Shown one piece after another: positions 25,080-36,950 of a DNA stretch of 64,000 nucleotides. Where the stretch lies: the NCBI GenBank assembly GCA_030704615.1, contig CM060733.1, positions 1,362,001 to 1,426,000 on the forward strand, written 5' to 3'. Both the position numbers and the translations under genes were made by a program. The DNA is from Takakia lepidozioides. Taxonomy: Eukaryota; Streptophyta; Takakiopsida; Takakiales; Takakiaceae. How positions within the stretch are numbered: position 1 is the stretch's first letter; each line of letters opens with the position of its first letter. The notes below the pieces were generated by a model. The model did not search any database, was not told where the DNA came from, and was given only the letters and a program-made list of their open reading frames with translations.

Positions 25080-26249
25080 TCAGCCAGTCATCCTGCCTTC
25101 TACATTGATGCAGGTGAGATCGAAGACCAATCTGCTGTGCACCAGGGAGTCCACATGCACAGGGTGAGTTATGGGTGGCGTGGAATGATGTTGGGGAAGC
25201 AACAGGAACTTCCTCTCACGAAGTTTTTCAATGATGAGATAAGGACCCTCAATGCGTTTAGAAGCTTTGGAGATAATTTTCCCAGATTGCAGACGAACAC
25301 ACACAGTTTGGCCCATCAAGAATTCTTCTGAGTAGTGAACTTTCCTGTTGTAGTTACGAGCCTGCACAGCCTGAGCCCGAGAAATGGTAGTCCTGGCCTT
25401 AGTTTCAAAGACAAGCCGTTTGGAAAGCATAGCATCCACAAATTGCTGCCAATCAGTGGGCTCTGCAATGGGAGTGAGCAACGGAGTATTATACAGGGGA
25501 GTGCGAGCTTTTCTACCATAGAGTAACTCAAATGGAGAATACCTGGTGGTAGAGTGTACAGAGGTCCGATAAGCAAAAATCAGAGTGGGTAGAGTAGTAT
25601 CCCAATCACCCAAGAATAACCCTGTCTTCTCAAGCATAGCACACATGGTATGATTGAACCTTTCAGTCAAGCCATTGCATTGAGGATGATAGGGTGCAGT
25701 CGTACGATGCTTAACACCCAAATTAAAACACACAATCTGCATGAGCTGATTACAAAATTCAGAGCCTTGATCGGTGAGGATCTCTTGGGGACAGCCATGG
25801 CGCAAGATGACCTCGTTGAAAAAGAACTGTGCCACAGTGTCTGCATCCTTAGCAGCCAAGGGTTGAACCTCCACCCACTTAGATAGGTAATCAGTTGCCA
25901 CAGCAATGTAACAATGTCCCTTAATCGTAGGCTGGAGTGGCCCAACAAGATCTAGGCCCACTCTGGCGAATGGTTCAGACACCGGAATGGGTTGCAAAGC
26001 AAGTGAAGGACGGGCCCTAGGAAGCAGTGTCTGAGAGTGGTACTCCACACAGCAAGAGATAAAGCGTGTAACATCTTGAACCATCCCTTTCCAATGATAC
26101 CTCTCTTGGAGCCTCTTCAAGGTCTTAGTGATGCCCAAGTGACCAGCAAAAGCAGAAGAATGATGCAACTCAAGCAACTCTGAAACTGAATCCCTATTAG
26201 GAACTTCCATAGCATGGGTCTGACCTTCCAAGGCAATCCTCATGAACAA
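25080..26249 (-). pseudogene. Ty3-type integrase segment
   Basis: A 389-residue minus-strand frame covers an N-terminal zinc-binding-like region (HHSSAFAGH), with the second Cys pair degraded: CCVEYH in place of a clean C-x2-C. The catalytic core shows the three acidic positions in LDLVGPL, TDQGSEF and LTERFNHTM. A C-terminal region with YNRKVHYSEEF and VHVDSL ends in a stop. It would insert element DNA if complete, but the broken zinc site and the defective RT upstream argue against activity. Confidence 0.75.
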
Positions 26250-26645
26250 TTTACCTTCACGTGCCTCACAATGGGGAAAATGATAGTTAACATGTCGTTG
26301 AGTAGCCTTGGATATGCCTGAAAGTTAAATGCAGGTCATGCACTTATGGAGTAGAGCCAAATGCAACTGATTCTCCATACCTGTACACTTAGCAAGACCA
26401 GCTAGCAGTGGGTTAATATGAGGAGATAGGAGTGTCCGCCTTTGTGTTCTCCTATAACATAAGAGTCTCATACCACATCTGAACATGGTCATGGAGGTAA
26501 CAGGCAGGGCTGAAGCGCACATCCTAAGGGGAATAGATCACTATGGTAGCTATGGAAAAGACAGGATATGCCTAAGCTAAGAAGATACAAACACTCTGAA
26601 ATCTGCAGATGCGATCGACTGCACACCCTTCCACCCACAAGATAA

Positions 26646-26948
26646 TCAACCAGGGTCAAATGTCATGAGATCCCAATCATCCAACAAGTTCATGGACCTA
26701 GGCATTTCATCAAGCAAGCTACAAAACAAAAGCTGATTTGCAGTGATGGTAGAAGTAGGAACAGACGCAGGTAAAGCAATTAAATCATCAAGAGAAGAGT
26801 AAGGGGTGGGAACCTTTGTTTCCCCTCTTGTCAATGCATCAGCGTTACCATTTTCCTTGCCTTTCTTATATACAATGTCATATTCAAACCCTTGTAGAAG
26901 AAGAGACCAGCGAGCCAATCTACCTGATAATTCTCGTGGAGTTTTCAA
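26646..26948 (-). pseudogene. Ty3-type RNase H / connection segment
   Basis: Minus-strand frame with TPRELSGRLARWSLLLQGF and the YKKGKENGNADALTR motif, the typical C-terminal end of Ty3 RNase H with its conserved N-x-x-ADALSR-like signature. It is separated from the RT frame by a shift near 26945 and from integrase by about 400 bp with stops. Confidence 0.75.
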
Positions 26949-27889
26949 GGCTTTGAGAGGCAGGTGGTCAGTCTCAACAATGAAATAACAACCATGTAAA
27001 TACTGACGGAAGTGTTTAACACCAAATATAACTGCGAGGCCTTCCTTATCAGTAATGCTATAATTTCTCTCATGCTTGGCCTTCTAGATGCATAAGCAAC
27101 AACATGCTCACGACCATCCTTCTTCTGGCTTAGGATGGCTGAAACAGCTAGGTCACTAGCATCAGTCTGCAATAGAAAGGGAATGGAGAAATCAGGAAAT
27201 ATGAGTATAGGAGTAGAAGTCAAGGCTATCTTGAGTCTCTTAAAGGCCAACGCTTCTGCCTTACCCCACTGAAATTTAACATCTTTGCAAAGCAAGTAAA
27301 ACAACGGACCAGCTAGCTTAACAAAATGAAGGATGAACCTTCTATAATAAGATGCAAGGCCTAAGAATGCTCTTACACAATGTTTGTCCTTCGGGATAGG
27401 AAAATCCCAAACTGCGTGGACTTTGGTCAAGTCAGGTTTGATGCCATCCCCACAAAGAACGTGTCCCAAAAAGCGCAACTCCAGCATACAAAAATCACAT
27501 TTCTTTGCCTTAACTTTAAGTCCAGCACTTCGTAACCTGCTCATGACTCTTTGCAGGTCCAAAAGGTGAGATGCAAAGCTGCTGGAATAAATATTGATAT
27601 CAACTACATATACAAAAGCACATTCCCATCTTAAATTACCAAGGACCACGTCCATGAGCCTTTGGAAGGTAGCAGTGGCATTACAAAGCCCAAACGGCAT
27701 GGTTTCGTACTGAAACAAACCATACCTGTAGGTAAATGCAGTCTTTTCTTTTGAGTCCTCCGTTAGTGGAACTTGCCAGAACCCAGAGGCTAAATCAAGG
27801 GAAGAAAAAATAGTTGCCCCATTAAGTTGGTCTACAGTCTTGCGCGCTTCATCAACGGCCGTCTGCTCAAACTCAAGCACAAATGGCAT
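26945..27889 (-). pseudogene. Ty3-type reverse transcriptase with damaged active site
   Basis: A 314-residue minus-strand frame starts inside RT (near the LDLASGFWQVPL block), continues through TMPFGLCNATATFQRLMD and the FLGHVLCGDGIKPD block, and enters RNase H (LQTDASDLAVSAILSQ). The active-site segment reads YVVD where the family has Y-x-DD, so the first Asp of the catalytic pair is lost. The N-terminal RT fingers are missing. A frameshift after about 27085 breaks the RNase H. Confidence 0.8.
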
Positions 27890-28310
27890 GAAAAGTTAGG
27901 ACTCTAGTGATGAGGAAAGCTATCTACTTGCTTACAACCTGCAAGACCATCCAGTAAGCCGAGGGCACGTCAAGTGGAATCTCAGCGTCTCCCCTCACTG
28001 GCGGTTCTCCCTCGTAAGGCCTTAGCACTTCAGGGACGCAACATCATGCACAACACTCAGGAAGACAGCTTCAAACGAATCGTCGTCAATCACAAACGAA
28101 GCAACATCATTCGAACTGGAAGCCATAGTCGCCGTTTGCACAGTGTTCACTCACAAACCAGGAATACACAAGACACACAAAATCAGCAGAAACAAACATT
28201 CACCAGGAGGGACAAATGATTGAACACCGAACCTAGGCTATCATTAACAGGACACCCAAGCCGTTAGATTTAAATGCCCCCCATCTCCATAGAACCCTGA
28301 CGCAAGGATA

Positions 28311-28773
28311 TGCTCTCGTCCTCTACGGGTTAAGTCATGCACAGGGGATTGTAAGCTATAGAACTTTGCCAAGCCGACAGGGAAGGATTTATTGCAGAGC
28401 ATACATACAATCTAAACGAATTGTTGCACGCAGCAAAGCATCAACACAGTTTCATCCAGCGTCCTTCACACATCCACTGCACCAGTTTGTACACCCAAAA
28501 CATCCTACCTAAGCCTGATGATCTCTTCATTTAAATAATCAGGAGAGGCTAATCTGGAGATCCAGATGCAGCACTCTTATTGGACATGCAGATTACAAGA
28601 CCTCACATTCGCCAGCTCAGTTTCCAGGTTGGCTTATCTCGTGGCTGTTAACGTAGGACAATCACATAACCAAAGATAGTCCCTGTTATCATTAATGTCC
28701 AACAACCCCATGCTTTTCATCCAAGGAACTAACAGGAGAGCATATGCACCGCCATGGAATGTGGAGCTCCACA
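28311..28773 (-). repeat. 5' LTR of the Ty3-type element
   Basis: Right-hand copy of the 463-bp repeat. It is followed on the left (minus-strand downstream) by a leader and a short frame starting MASSSND at about 28124, which stops after 34 codons and is probably the remaining start of gag. Confidence 0.85.
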
Positions 28774-29107
28774 TTCCCAGGTTTCCTTTCCACCAAAGAA
28801 AAAAACAAAAAAGAAAAAAAATTAATGAGTGAAGGAATTAGTTCTTTTAAAAAGAGGAGACTTATTCTCCAGCTTGTAAAATTGGACCCCAGAGTGTTTG
28901 GGTGTGAAGGTCCTTTAGGTAATGGATTTTGCTTGAGGATCGATCGCTAATGTTCCCAGAAATTCTTGGCAAAACTGCAAGAAAAACTGAACCACCCGAA
29001 AGGCCTATGCATTCTGCAAATTCAGTTTTACGGAAACTGATCACAAAGAAGGTTAGCTACTTCGGACATTTCAGCTATAGAAGTCTCCAGATACCGTCCC
29101 TGCCCAA
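28774..29107. other. Flank of the Ty3-type element
   Basis: Begins with TCCCAGGTTTCC and an A-rich tract around 28795-28820. No gene was recognised. Confidence 0.3.
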
Positions 29108-29230
29108 CCGTTTAGGCATTTTTGCGCCTAAACGGACTGCTTAGGCATGTTTCTCAAACCATTTCTCACATTAGGCATCTTCATGCTATAAGTTTTTTGA
29201 ATTAGGCACATGAGAAGAGAAAACATTTAT
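29108..29230. repeat. TTAGGCA element, copy 2
   Basis: A 10-bp-arm hairpin CCGTTTAGGC / GCCTAAACGG at 29108-29135, followed by TTAGGCATGTTTCT, TTAGGCATCTTC and AATTAGGCAC. This is the same motif set and order as at 11451-11580. A further ATTAGGCACTTTGG occurs near 29464, which might be the other end. Confidence 0.4.
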
Positions 29231-30195
29231 TTTCTTAAGAATAAAAATAGAAAATAGAAACCCAATGCCTATGGGCCCTTGTCCCATGCCAACAGGCCCA
29301 GCTCAAATCTCCTCCAAGCTTGTGGGCTCCAGCTACCCTGCATTTCCGTGCAAACCCTAAAAATGCCCCTCTTTGTTGTACGCGGCGCTCCAAGGCTCAA
29401 ACATCATCTTATTACAAACAACATGAGCATAAGCTTGAAAGCTTTTTGCTGGAATTTTTAGGCATTAGGCACTTTGGTACCATAATTTCCGTGCAATTAG
29501 GCCAAAATTTGAAAAATTCCCAAAACATGTTGTTTTCGGAAAACATTTTTACTCGTTTCGGATGAAATATGTTGGGTTGTGGTAGATGATGTCCCCCTGC
29601 CCGGGATTTATCATTCATCATCCTATTAATGAAAGGCGGGACCCAGCGTCCAGCCGTCGCTGCTCACCGACGTCCAAGTTTAATGCTGCCGTGCACCCTT
29701 GGCGCTCTAACCAGGGTTAGTATAAGGGCAGCCTGTAAAAAGTATATTGTCTTTTAGAAAACAAATTTCCCCTGCCCGCAGTACCCCGCACTACTCACTG
29801 TGTTGCAAACTGAATTTTGTGTAACTTTGCTTCTGGATGAGAGGGAGCTCGGGGTGGTTAGAAGTCAACCAGACACCCGAAACTTGGGGAGTACAGGCTG
29901 TATTTAGTCTAGAGCCAATCAGAAGCTGGGCTTCTGGGCTGTATCGTGGTATTTCATCCATCCAAATAGCTCTTCAATACACCACTCAAGTATTCACATG
30001 ATTCTTTCTTATTTATGTTGCCTCTTAATTCAGAATATGGTTTAGGGGTTGGATAAGATTGGGCACTCTATTAAACACTGCATTTAACAGTCTTATCTCA
30101 ATCTCTTTAATGCTTTGATTTTCTGCTCTATAGCAATGATGCTAGTTGCTGTATATGTATTCTATTTCTCAAAACCTTAAGCGTTTCATTTTTTG
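29231..30195. other. No gene recognised
   Basis: Low-complexity AT-rich and unique sequence; overlapping short frames on both strands have no recognisable content. Confidence 0.3.
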
Positions 30196-30615
30196 AAGAA
30201 AAAGGAGAACACCGGGCCCAGCGACTGCTCACAAATCAGGCCCGTTAATTATAGTGAGAAGAGAAAATAACCTCTTTCAATGTGACCGCGCCATGAGGCC
30301 CGGGCCGAGCACAAGGCTCATGGAGAGAAGGAGAGAAGATTATACGATTATACCATTCTGGACAACCAAGTTGTAGCCCAGTTGTAATGGGCACATACCA
30401 CCTCGGAAGTGGTTGTGGGTTCAATCCACCAATTGGTGCCACAAAGGTGTCCACCTTCCGGCCGGAAAGGCAGTAGCACTTGGGGGTCAAGAGACACCGT
30501 ACTTTATGCTTCCTTGGGGAGCCGTAATATATATATATATACCACACCAGACGAGGTTGCAAGATTTGAACCTAAAGTCACCTTGGTGGCATCAGAGCAA
30601 TATACAACTGAACTA
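30196..30615 (-). mobile_element. tRNA-derived SINE, interrupted by a second SINE
   Basis: Minus-oriented element. The tRNA-like head is at about 30545-30615 (minus strand: GGTAGTTCAGTTGT A box, AGGTTCAAATC B box). The body at 30196-30345 contains CTCACAAATCAGGCCCG and GAGAAAATAACC, shared with copies at 36480, 37235 and 54090. The join GAAGATTATACCACACC, continuous at 37330, is here split by the plus-strand element at about 30346-30540. Confidence 0.65.
30346..30540 (+). mobile_element. Nested tRNA-derived SINE
   Basis: Plus-strand A box TAGCCCAGTTGTAATGG at about 30374 and B box GGGTTCAATCC at about 30418. The body includes CACCGTACTTTATGC, and the element ends in a (TA)n tract at 30528-30541. 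It lies inside the minus-strand SINE. Confidence 0.6.
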
Positions 30616-31440
30616 CCGACTGGTGTTTAGGTCTTATAATGTTCGATATAATGAAATGTAAGTGTTATGGTTGTGTTTTGCGAAATGGTGGGTTTGGAGG
30701 CAGCTTGCAATGGGGGCAGCATAATGGCGGTGCGGTTCCAATGTACATTCGAGGATTCAGTTGGCCGCTTGCATTATTGTATGCAACCGGGGACATTTCA
30801 TCCTCATATGTACAGATCTTTTTTCTTTTCTTTTTTGAAAATGGGAATACAGATCCATTTCCAAAAACGTTTTTGACATTAGCACATTTTATACCTCGCA
30901 ATCTAGCTCTGTGGTGTATTTTGTCCGCCCGGTGTTGTTGTATCCTTCCATTTCCATTGAGGTTATTTTCCCTCTACCTTTGAATTGAGTTGGCTGTCAT
31001 CTTAAGAAAAATAAAAATAACAAATACAAAAAACATGGTGCTGATATTGGCCCAGCCATGCTCGGTAGGTACCTATTAGACTCGAATCCGTCTACGTAGC
31101 ACTTACCGACCTCCCCAATGTTTCGCAGGAGGGAGGTGAAAGTAGGGTAGAGGATTGGCCGACAGAATTACGATACCGTTGCGGGTGTATGTGTACGATG
31201 TTCACGTACATATACCGACAGTACACGTCGGAGACGTTAGAGAGGGCGAGTACGTTCGCACAACAGTACACCCGCGCTCCCAAGGCAGCCCGTAATAACG
31301 GCCAAGGGATCCGGCCCGGTGCATTCAAAGCACCCGAGATGCTGAACGGAACGGCCCGGCCCCGACCCGACCCGCGCAGAATCCCCCCTCTTTTTCTTTT
31401 TTATCTGTAAAAACATTAATTTTACGTAATTTTATTTCGG
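30616..31440. other. Unique spacer
   Basis: No convincing gene. The short frames are not supported by any recognised domain. Confidence 0.3.
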
Positions 31441-32227
31441 GACGCAACGACTCAACTTGATCGGGTAGCCTAGCCTACTCTCAGTAGGGAATAATTGTCA
31501 AGACTATTTATAAACAAATATCTGACAGATAATAGCGTTATAAAAACGAAGAATGAGAGTGAGTTGGGGAATTAGTAAATGACACTTTTTGGTCCTTGCC
31601 GTCAATCGACATGAGGACGTAGTGCACGTGGCTGCCGTTGGATAAGGAATCGACGGCGCGGATGACGATAGACTAAATGTAGCAAAAAGCGCATTCCAGA
31701 TACCGCATGTTATGACCGCCGATATCCGGTCGGAGGGCTTTACACGTGCCGAGATCGGCAGCGCGCGTACCGGCTATATCCAGTGGGACGATACCGGCCA
31801 CCGAGAACTGGCGGTTATATCCGTGCGGGTGGGGAGGGTGGTTGGGATCGGGCTGGCGCGGCCAAGGACGGTAGTTAATGGTAAGTGGTAAATGGGTTAG
31901 TGAGTTGGACCGGGATGGTTAGTGGCAGGGTTAGTGAGTTGGACAGGAGTAGTTAGTTGCATGGTTAGCGCGCTGATTATGCTCGATTTTCTTAACCGCT
32001 CGCTTTACCGCGGCGGTACGGGGCCTGCTTGCTGGGGCCGAGAAGGCCACCGGCGGCGGGTCCGCCGGCCGGTCAACCAGGGGGCGCTATTTATATTCAA
32101 ACGGTAGGGCGTTTCTGGCGTGGCGGTCTTGTGTTCGCTTTGCTTGAGTGTTGCGAAGCTCTGCGTGTGTGTCATCGTTGCTGTGCTCTCTCCTTATCTT
32201 CGTGAATCCCTCGAGGACATCCTCGCA
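31441..32227 (+). promoter_or_regulatory. LOG promoter and 5' leader
   Basis: GC-rich region just upstream of the LOG start. CTATTTATATTCAAAC at about 32088 is a good TATA-like element, which would place transcription start near 32120 and leave a leader of about 100 nt. GGTTAGTGAGTTGGAC is repeated at 31894-31945. A precise start needs 5' end data. Confidence 0.45.
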
Positions 32228-34729
32228 ATGGGGAAGCAGGAGCACGTGAGCTTCTTCGAGATGCCCAAGTCTAGGTTCAAGAGGATATGTGTGTTCTGCG
32301 GCAGCAGTAGTGGCAAGAAGAGCATTTTTGGGAATGTGACGCTGGAGCTGGGCCTGCAACTGGTTAGTGCTGGCTTTTCTTGCCGGGGTCGCTGAGGTTG
32401 TGTGGTGGTGGAACGGGTTGGGAAGAGACCAGTGTGCTGGTGTGCCACTGTCTGCATTTGATGAAGGGTGGTCAGTGTGGAGAGTCCACAGTTGTGGAGC
32501 TGCAAGTTCTTGTTGCTCGCAGCCTTTACTATGGCTTGTTGTTCGTGAGCTCCTGGTTTTATGGTACATACAGGGCGTTAGTCATTTGTGGATGCACTTC
32601 GCAGTGAATCATGAGCCACTGAGAGGATGTGTTATGGTCGTGCACAAGCTTTTCTTCCGCTCCACTGAAATGCTGTCAACTGCTGTGCCAGGCACATCCT
32701 TTCGTCTGTGCCAGTTGAGTTCAATTTAGTGAAGGGTTTTCAGGATATGATGAGTACTAATCTGGTAGTAGGACTATGGGGCTTTGAACATTCTACAAGC
32801 GCAACTGCACGTCGGTAAAAGTTTCCCCGCTCTAAAAGTGGCCGTAAGCTCGAGCTAGGTGTTATTTGAACCTAACTCCTGCACGTCAGGGATGAGAATT
32901 TCTGTGGCTTGAACCGCGTAGGGCATTGCAGGAGTTCACAAAGTTAACCTTTCATGAAATGTTTCGGTTGGCGGGGCAGGTGGAACGTAAGATTGATTTG
33001 GTTTACGGAGGTGGTAGCGTGGGTCTCATGGGCCAGGTTGCCCAGACCGTTCACGATGGTGGTGGGCATGTCATTGGGTATGTGGCCTTTCTACTGCATT
33101 CGACAGTGTGTGCTGAAGGATTTTGTACGAGTCCGTGATTGATGTTCGGATTTTTTCTGGGTTGGTGGTCACAGACTTCTTGGGTAGGATTAGGATCAGT
33201 GCGACGGCCAGCGGCGAGCATCTTTCTAATAAGCTGCATGCATGGACAGTGTGTAGTGTAGAATACTTCGCTATTGGTTGGCATGTAGCCCACTGTACTT
33301 GGTGTTATGTTCTTCGAGCTCCTGCACAGTTGTGAAGGCAAGAAGCTGATTGAAGTGAATTGTGACGTGTGTCTTGGATTGCAGTGTCATTCCCAAGGCC
33401 CTCATGCCAAGTGAGGTATGTTCTTTCATCCCTTGCTGTTGGTCGTTTTAATCGGGCACTGTGACAGGCACGAGTTCATGTTACTGTCCTAGGTCGTAGT
33501 TACCTCAGGGATGTCCGTTTTTGGGTGGGGGAGACCGGCTCTCAAGTAAGTCAATAGCTTTAGGAGGTTTCACGTGGATGACTATCACTGTAAGGCCTGT
33601 AGCTACGTTACGTGTTATTTCCTGCAGTTTCAGCTGCTTTTTTAGCGACGCTTGGAACAAACTATGACCAAACTTGTGACTTCGAAGCTATAATATCAAC
33701 ACACAAGCGTGCGAAGCGCGTCCGTTGAGCAGTTTCTGCTTGTGTTTTGTTGTGCAGATCACTGGTTACACAGTGGGAGAGTTGGTTGCTGTTGGTAACA
33801 TGCACCAGCGCAAGGCAGAGATGGCTCGGCAATCTGATGGGTTTATTGCTCTTCCAGGTGTGTACTTCAATTCACGAACTCTCTGCCTGGCTGGTGCTTA
33901 CGATACTTCTGCTTCAATACTTTTCCATTGTCTTCTTTCGTCAATTCTTCTACGTATTTCAGGCATACTACTAGTCTCAATCCGGGTTGCTCAGACACTA
34001 CCTCAACCGGCTATTCATACCCGTGATTATGGCACTCCGTAAGATGTTTTAAGGTGGTGTTTCTTTGCGCAGGTGGATATGGTACACTTGAAGAGCTCCT
34101 GGAGATGATAACCTGGGTACAGCTTGGAATACATACCAAGCCGGTGAGTCTTATGTTGCCAAGTAAGAAAATGCTGCAGGTCTTGCATAATGGAGACTGT
34201 CACGGTGGATTTGTATTGCGCCGCTGGTTTAGACTTTTGTCCCAATCCACTGTAAGGTTCATGCTATCTGTTTCATTTTTTTGGTCTGTACAGTCTCAGA
34301 CAGTGGAGAATTCCCTACATGACAGAAGTGGCACATGGTTGATGCAGGTGGGCTTACTGAACGTGGACGGCTATTACAACTCTCTTCTGGCTCTGTTCGA
34401 CAAGGCCTTGGAGGAAGGCTTTCTCAAATTGTCAGCCCGCAATATAGTTGTATCTGCACCCACAGCCAGTGAACTCCTTGACAAAATGGAGGTGGGGACT
34501 CAATGTTGCTTATGTGTATCGTTGTCGTGCACTTTTGTGTGTTCCTTGTCTAGAGTTTAGTTTCACCCTACACAATGCCGCACACTTCATTCTCACATAG
34601 GTGCGGCGGTGCCCATCTTGTGGTGTCTCTTTCTAATGTGATTGTCAACCCTTGCAGGCTTATGCACCTGCGGAGGATAGGCTGGCCCCAAAGCTGTGTT
34701 GGGATGTTGAGCACCTCGCGCTTCAATAG
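32228..34729 (+). CDS. LOG: LOG: cytokinin riboside 5'-monophosphate phosphoribohydrolase
   Basis: Seven exons with consistent GT-AG junctions and phases: 32228-32362, 32980-33077, 33385-33415, 33758-33857, 34073-34143, 34348-34491 and 34658-34729. They give 216 residues, normal for the family. The enzyme hydrolyses cytokinin nucleotides to free active bases plus ribose 5-phosphate in one step, in cytosol and nucleus. Visible motifs are [15 protein letters not shown] at the N-terminus, [25 protein letters not shown], and the diagnostic [12 protein letters not shown] that forms the active site together with an upstream Arg. The start ATG at 32228 is followed by a short nonconserved leader. A TATA-like element lies about 140 bp upstream. 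No frame damage is seen, and it appears intact and unrelated in function to its repeat-rich surroundings. Confidence 0.93.
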
Positions 34730-35660
34730 CAGCCTTCGTGTTGGGGAGCTGCTTACGATTTTTACCAATTGTCACTCTCGTCGATACCCTTGCTGTTCGT
34801 CCAATTAAAATACAGAACGTGCTCGGGAGCTCTACAATTCATACCAAAATACTGGGCAAACACTTCCACTAGTGTAGCTGGTAGCTTAGTTTTGGGAAAT
34901 GCAGGTCTGACTGTACATTCCTGATTGTAATATAAACCTGCCACAGCTCTAAGGAGCTTGTGTCCTCAGAACTTGCCAGAAAGTTGACCGATCTGCAGGT
35001 GCAATACATAGTTTTGTTGCTCAAATTCAACGTGCGGTGCGATGAAGTATTTTCTCTGCAATTGCACTTCGCTGAAGACAAACGACAGTATGGTCATGCC
35101 ACTGACACAGGTTTGTCAGTGCGAAGTGCATGCTCGACCCACCACAGTACCAAATAGGCTGGCTCAATTCTCATGCATATGAAACAAGGAAAATTTGTTT
35201 ACCGTAGATAACAGACTGATAGTATGACTTGTACACTCTGTCCAGATGAGATCAGTTGTCAAGACTATTCTTGAATGCAGAGACGATTCGGAAATTTTTT
35301 ATCGGAAGTTCTGTCATGGGTTTTCGATGATTAGTCAGATGGGAGCTGGCCTCGCACTAATCCCATCTTACAGTTTTTACTCCAAGCAAGTTTAACCTAC
35401 ATCAGCCTCCCAGAACAATTTCTTCAGTTTCTTCTTCTGTGTTTAGAAGGCGATTGACTGATGCTAGGGACAAGTAAATTGTATTGGTATACACTGAAAC
35501 AGGAAGGTAGAGAAATCAACTTAGCACAAATCGAGATAGGAAAACCTAGCAAGGCCAAGGAACGAAGCAATGATAGATTTGTTTTCGAAATGTACAACTG
35601 TGACCCGTGAATGGTGACATACTTACATAAAGAGGCTGCGATGTGCATCCAAATGTCTGA
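34730..35660. other. LOG 3' region and spacer
   Basis: 3' untranslated region of LOG followed by unique sequence. No other gene was recognised, and the polyadenylation site was not fixed. Confidence 0.35.
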
Positions 35661-35663
35661 AAA

Positions 35664-35912
35664 GTGCCTGAATCTGCAAGAGACGAACAAAGGACAAACA
35701 AAAGCCTTGAAAGCCCATACGCCTCTGTCCTTGTAGCTTTCTTTAGACAACGAGTTTATGTTGCTCTACAAAAGGCTCAAGCTCAATCTAATTTACGTAG
35801 GGCAGAGGTTGCTGGGGTGGCTTCATCTCGCCTCCCCACATTCTCTGATCCACCCTCTTTCCTGTTGTTGTCTAACCTTCTTCAGGCTGTAGGTGATACT
35901 AGAATAGTATGA
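35664..35912 (+). pseudogene. 3' fragment of an RT-element tail
   Basis: The 82-residue open frame contains VAFFRQRVYVALQKAQAQ and VAGVASSRLPTFSD, clearly related to VVFYRQWVSVALQRAHAM in the relic at 45798-46889. It is a short 5'-truncated copy of the same retroelement C-terminus. Confidence 0.6.
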
Positions 35913-36325
35913 TTTCTTTCTTTGTGTCAATATATCTAGCTCTACGAGCTCCGGCTTTTTCCTCACCCCTACTTGGGTCTTTTTATAAAGTTATGCAGGT
36001 TTTGTCTAAAAGGACAAGACACTTTCTGATAAAGTTTGGGTCCTTACAAAGAAAAAGTTGATGGGTTTTATTTTCGCCCTCCTATCAGTAAAACTTTGGT
36101 ATATCAATCAAAGAAAAAAACAAAGAATGTTTATGTTTACCATAATTTTCTTAAACCATAATCGACAGGTAAAATCCGAATTGGAGGGGATCTGGAAATG
36201 TTTTCAGTGGCTGTGCTAAAATATTACACTAAAAAAACTTTTTTCTATAATTGACTTTCTTTAATTTCTTGAACAGCGGAGCCGGCTCCTTCCATGTACA
36301 CCAGGTTGCACACACATTTTGACAA
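35913..36325. other. Spacer
   Basis: AT-rich sequence with no gene recognised. Confidence 0.35.
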
Positions 36326-36545
36326 CCAACAGTCAGTTAGTTGGCAAAGTGCACTGAGTGCCACCCAGATGATTCTAGGGTCAAATCCTGCTACTTGACG
36401 GGTGTGGTATACTCTTCTCCCCCATCCCCCGGCAGCGTCCCTCCATGGAGCGGTTACTGTGAAAGAGGTTATTATTTCCTCTCACTATTAAGGGGCCTGA
36501 TTTATGAGTTGTCGCAGGTGTTTCCCTTTCAAGAAAAAGAAAAAC
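36326..36545 (+). mobile_element. tRNA-derived SINE (plus)
   Basis: tRNA-like head near 36330-36395 with B box GGGTCAAATCC. The body at about 36455-36530 is the reverse complement of the conserved body seen at 30196 and 37235 (GAGGTTATT, CTCACTATTAAGGGGCCTGA). It ends in an A-rich tail, AAGAAAAAGAAAAAC. Confidence 0.65.
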
Positions 36546-36734
36546 AATTGTCAATGTTAGGTCACTTTGTGCAAGATTTTGCAACAACGACACGGTGCAT
36601 TAGATCGCCGATGCATTATCACCAAGCAATGTGTCTCTATAAATTGTCTACCCGTCAAACAAGCACTAAACTCATTAGTATTATATCCATGCATCCTAAG
36701 TATTCAATTTATTTGTATTTGTCAAACATTGAAT

Positions 36735-36950
36735 GCTTCCCTGAAAAAATCCTCCCAACTCCTGAACCCTTCTTGCGTAAGTCCACCCTTAGGAAGGCAG
36801 GTCCAATAACCCCCTTCTATTCATGGAGGCATACAAGGGACTGCCCAAAGGCCCCAAAACCAAACCACACATAACTTGGTAACAGGATTTGAGCCCCGAA
36901 GCACCAAGGTGGCATACAATGCTCTATCCGAACTTGTGGTTTTTATCCTC
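36735..36950 (-). mobile_element. tRNA-derived SINE-like repeat (minus)
   Basis: Minus-strand B box GGGGCTCAAATCC at 36885-36900 and an A-box-like TAGAGCATTG at about 36918. GCACCAAGGTGGCAT resembles the head of the minus copy at 30570-30590. The body is diverged. Confidence 0.5.

Larger units (their letters stand above)
24177..28773 (-). mobile_element. Ty3/gypsy-type LTR retrotransposon, deletion derivative
   Basis: Two 463-bp LTRs (24177-24639 and 28311-28773), TG...CA-bounded when read on the minus strand, enclose 3,671 bp. By eye they differ at about 25 sites, mostly transitions. The internal order on the minus strand is a short leader frame, reverse transcriptase, RNase H and integrase, the Ty3 order. 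Most of gag and protease is absent: only about 420 bp separate the 5' LTR from RT. A purine-rich stretch beside the 3' LTR could be the polypurine tract. No target-site duplication is seen (CTAGAA versus TTCCCA) and no standard primer-binding site was recognised, so the ends may have been altered by recombination. Confidence 0.85.

Noticed and set aside
32367-32729. 120-residue ORF overlapping LOG intron 1
   Set aside because: Intronic; starts just after the exon 1 donor and has no recognisable content.
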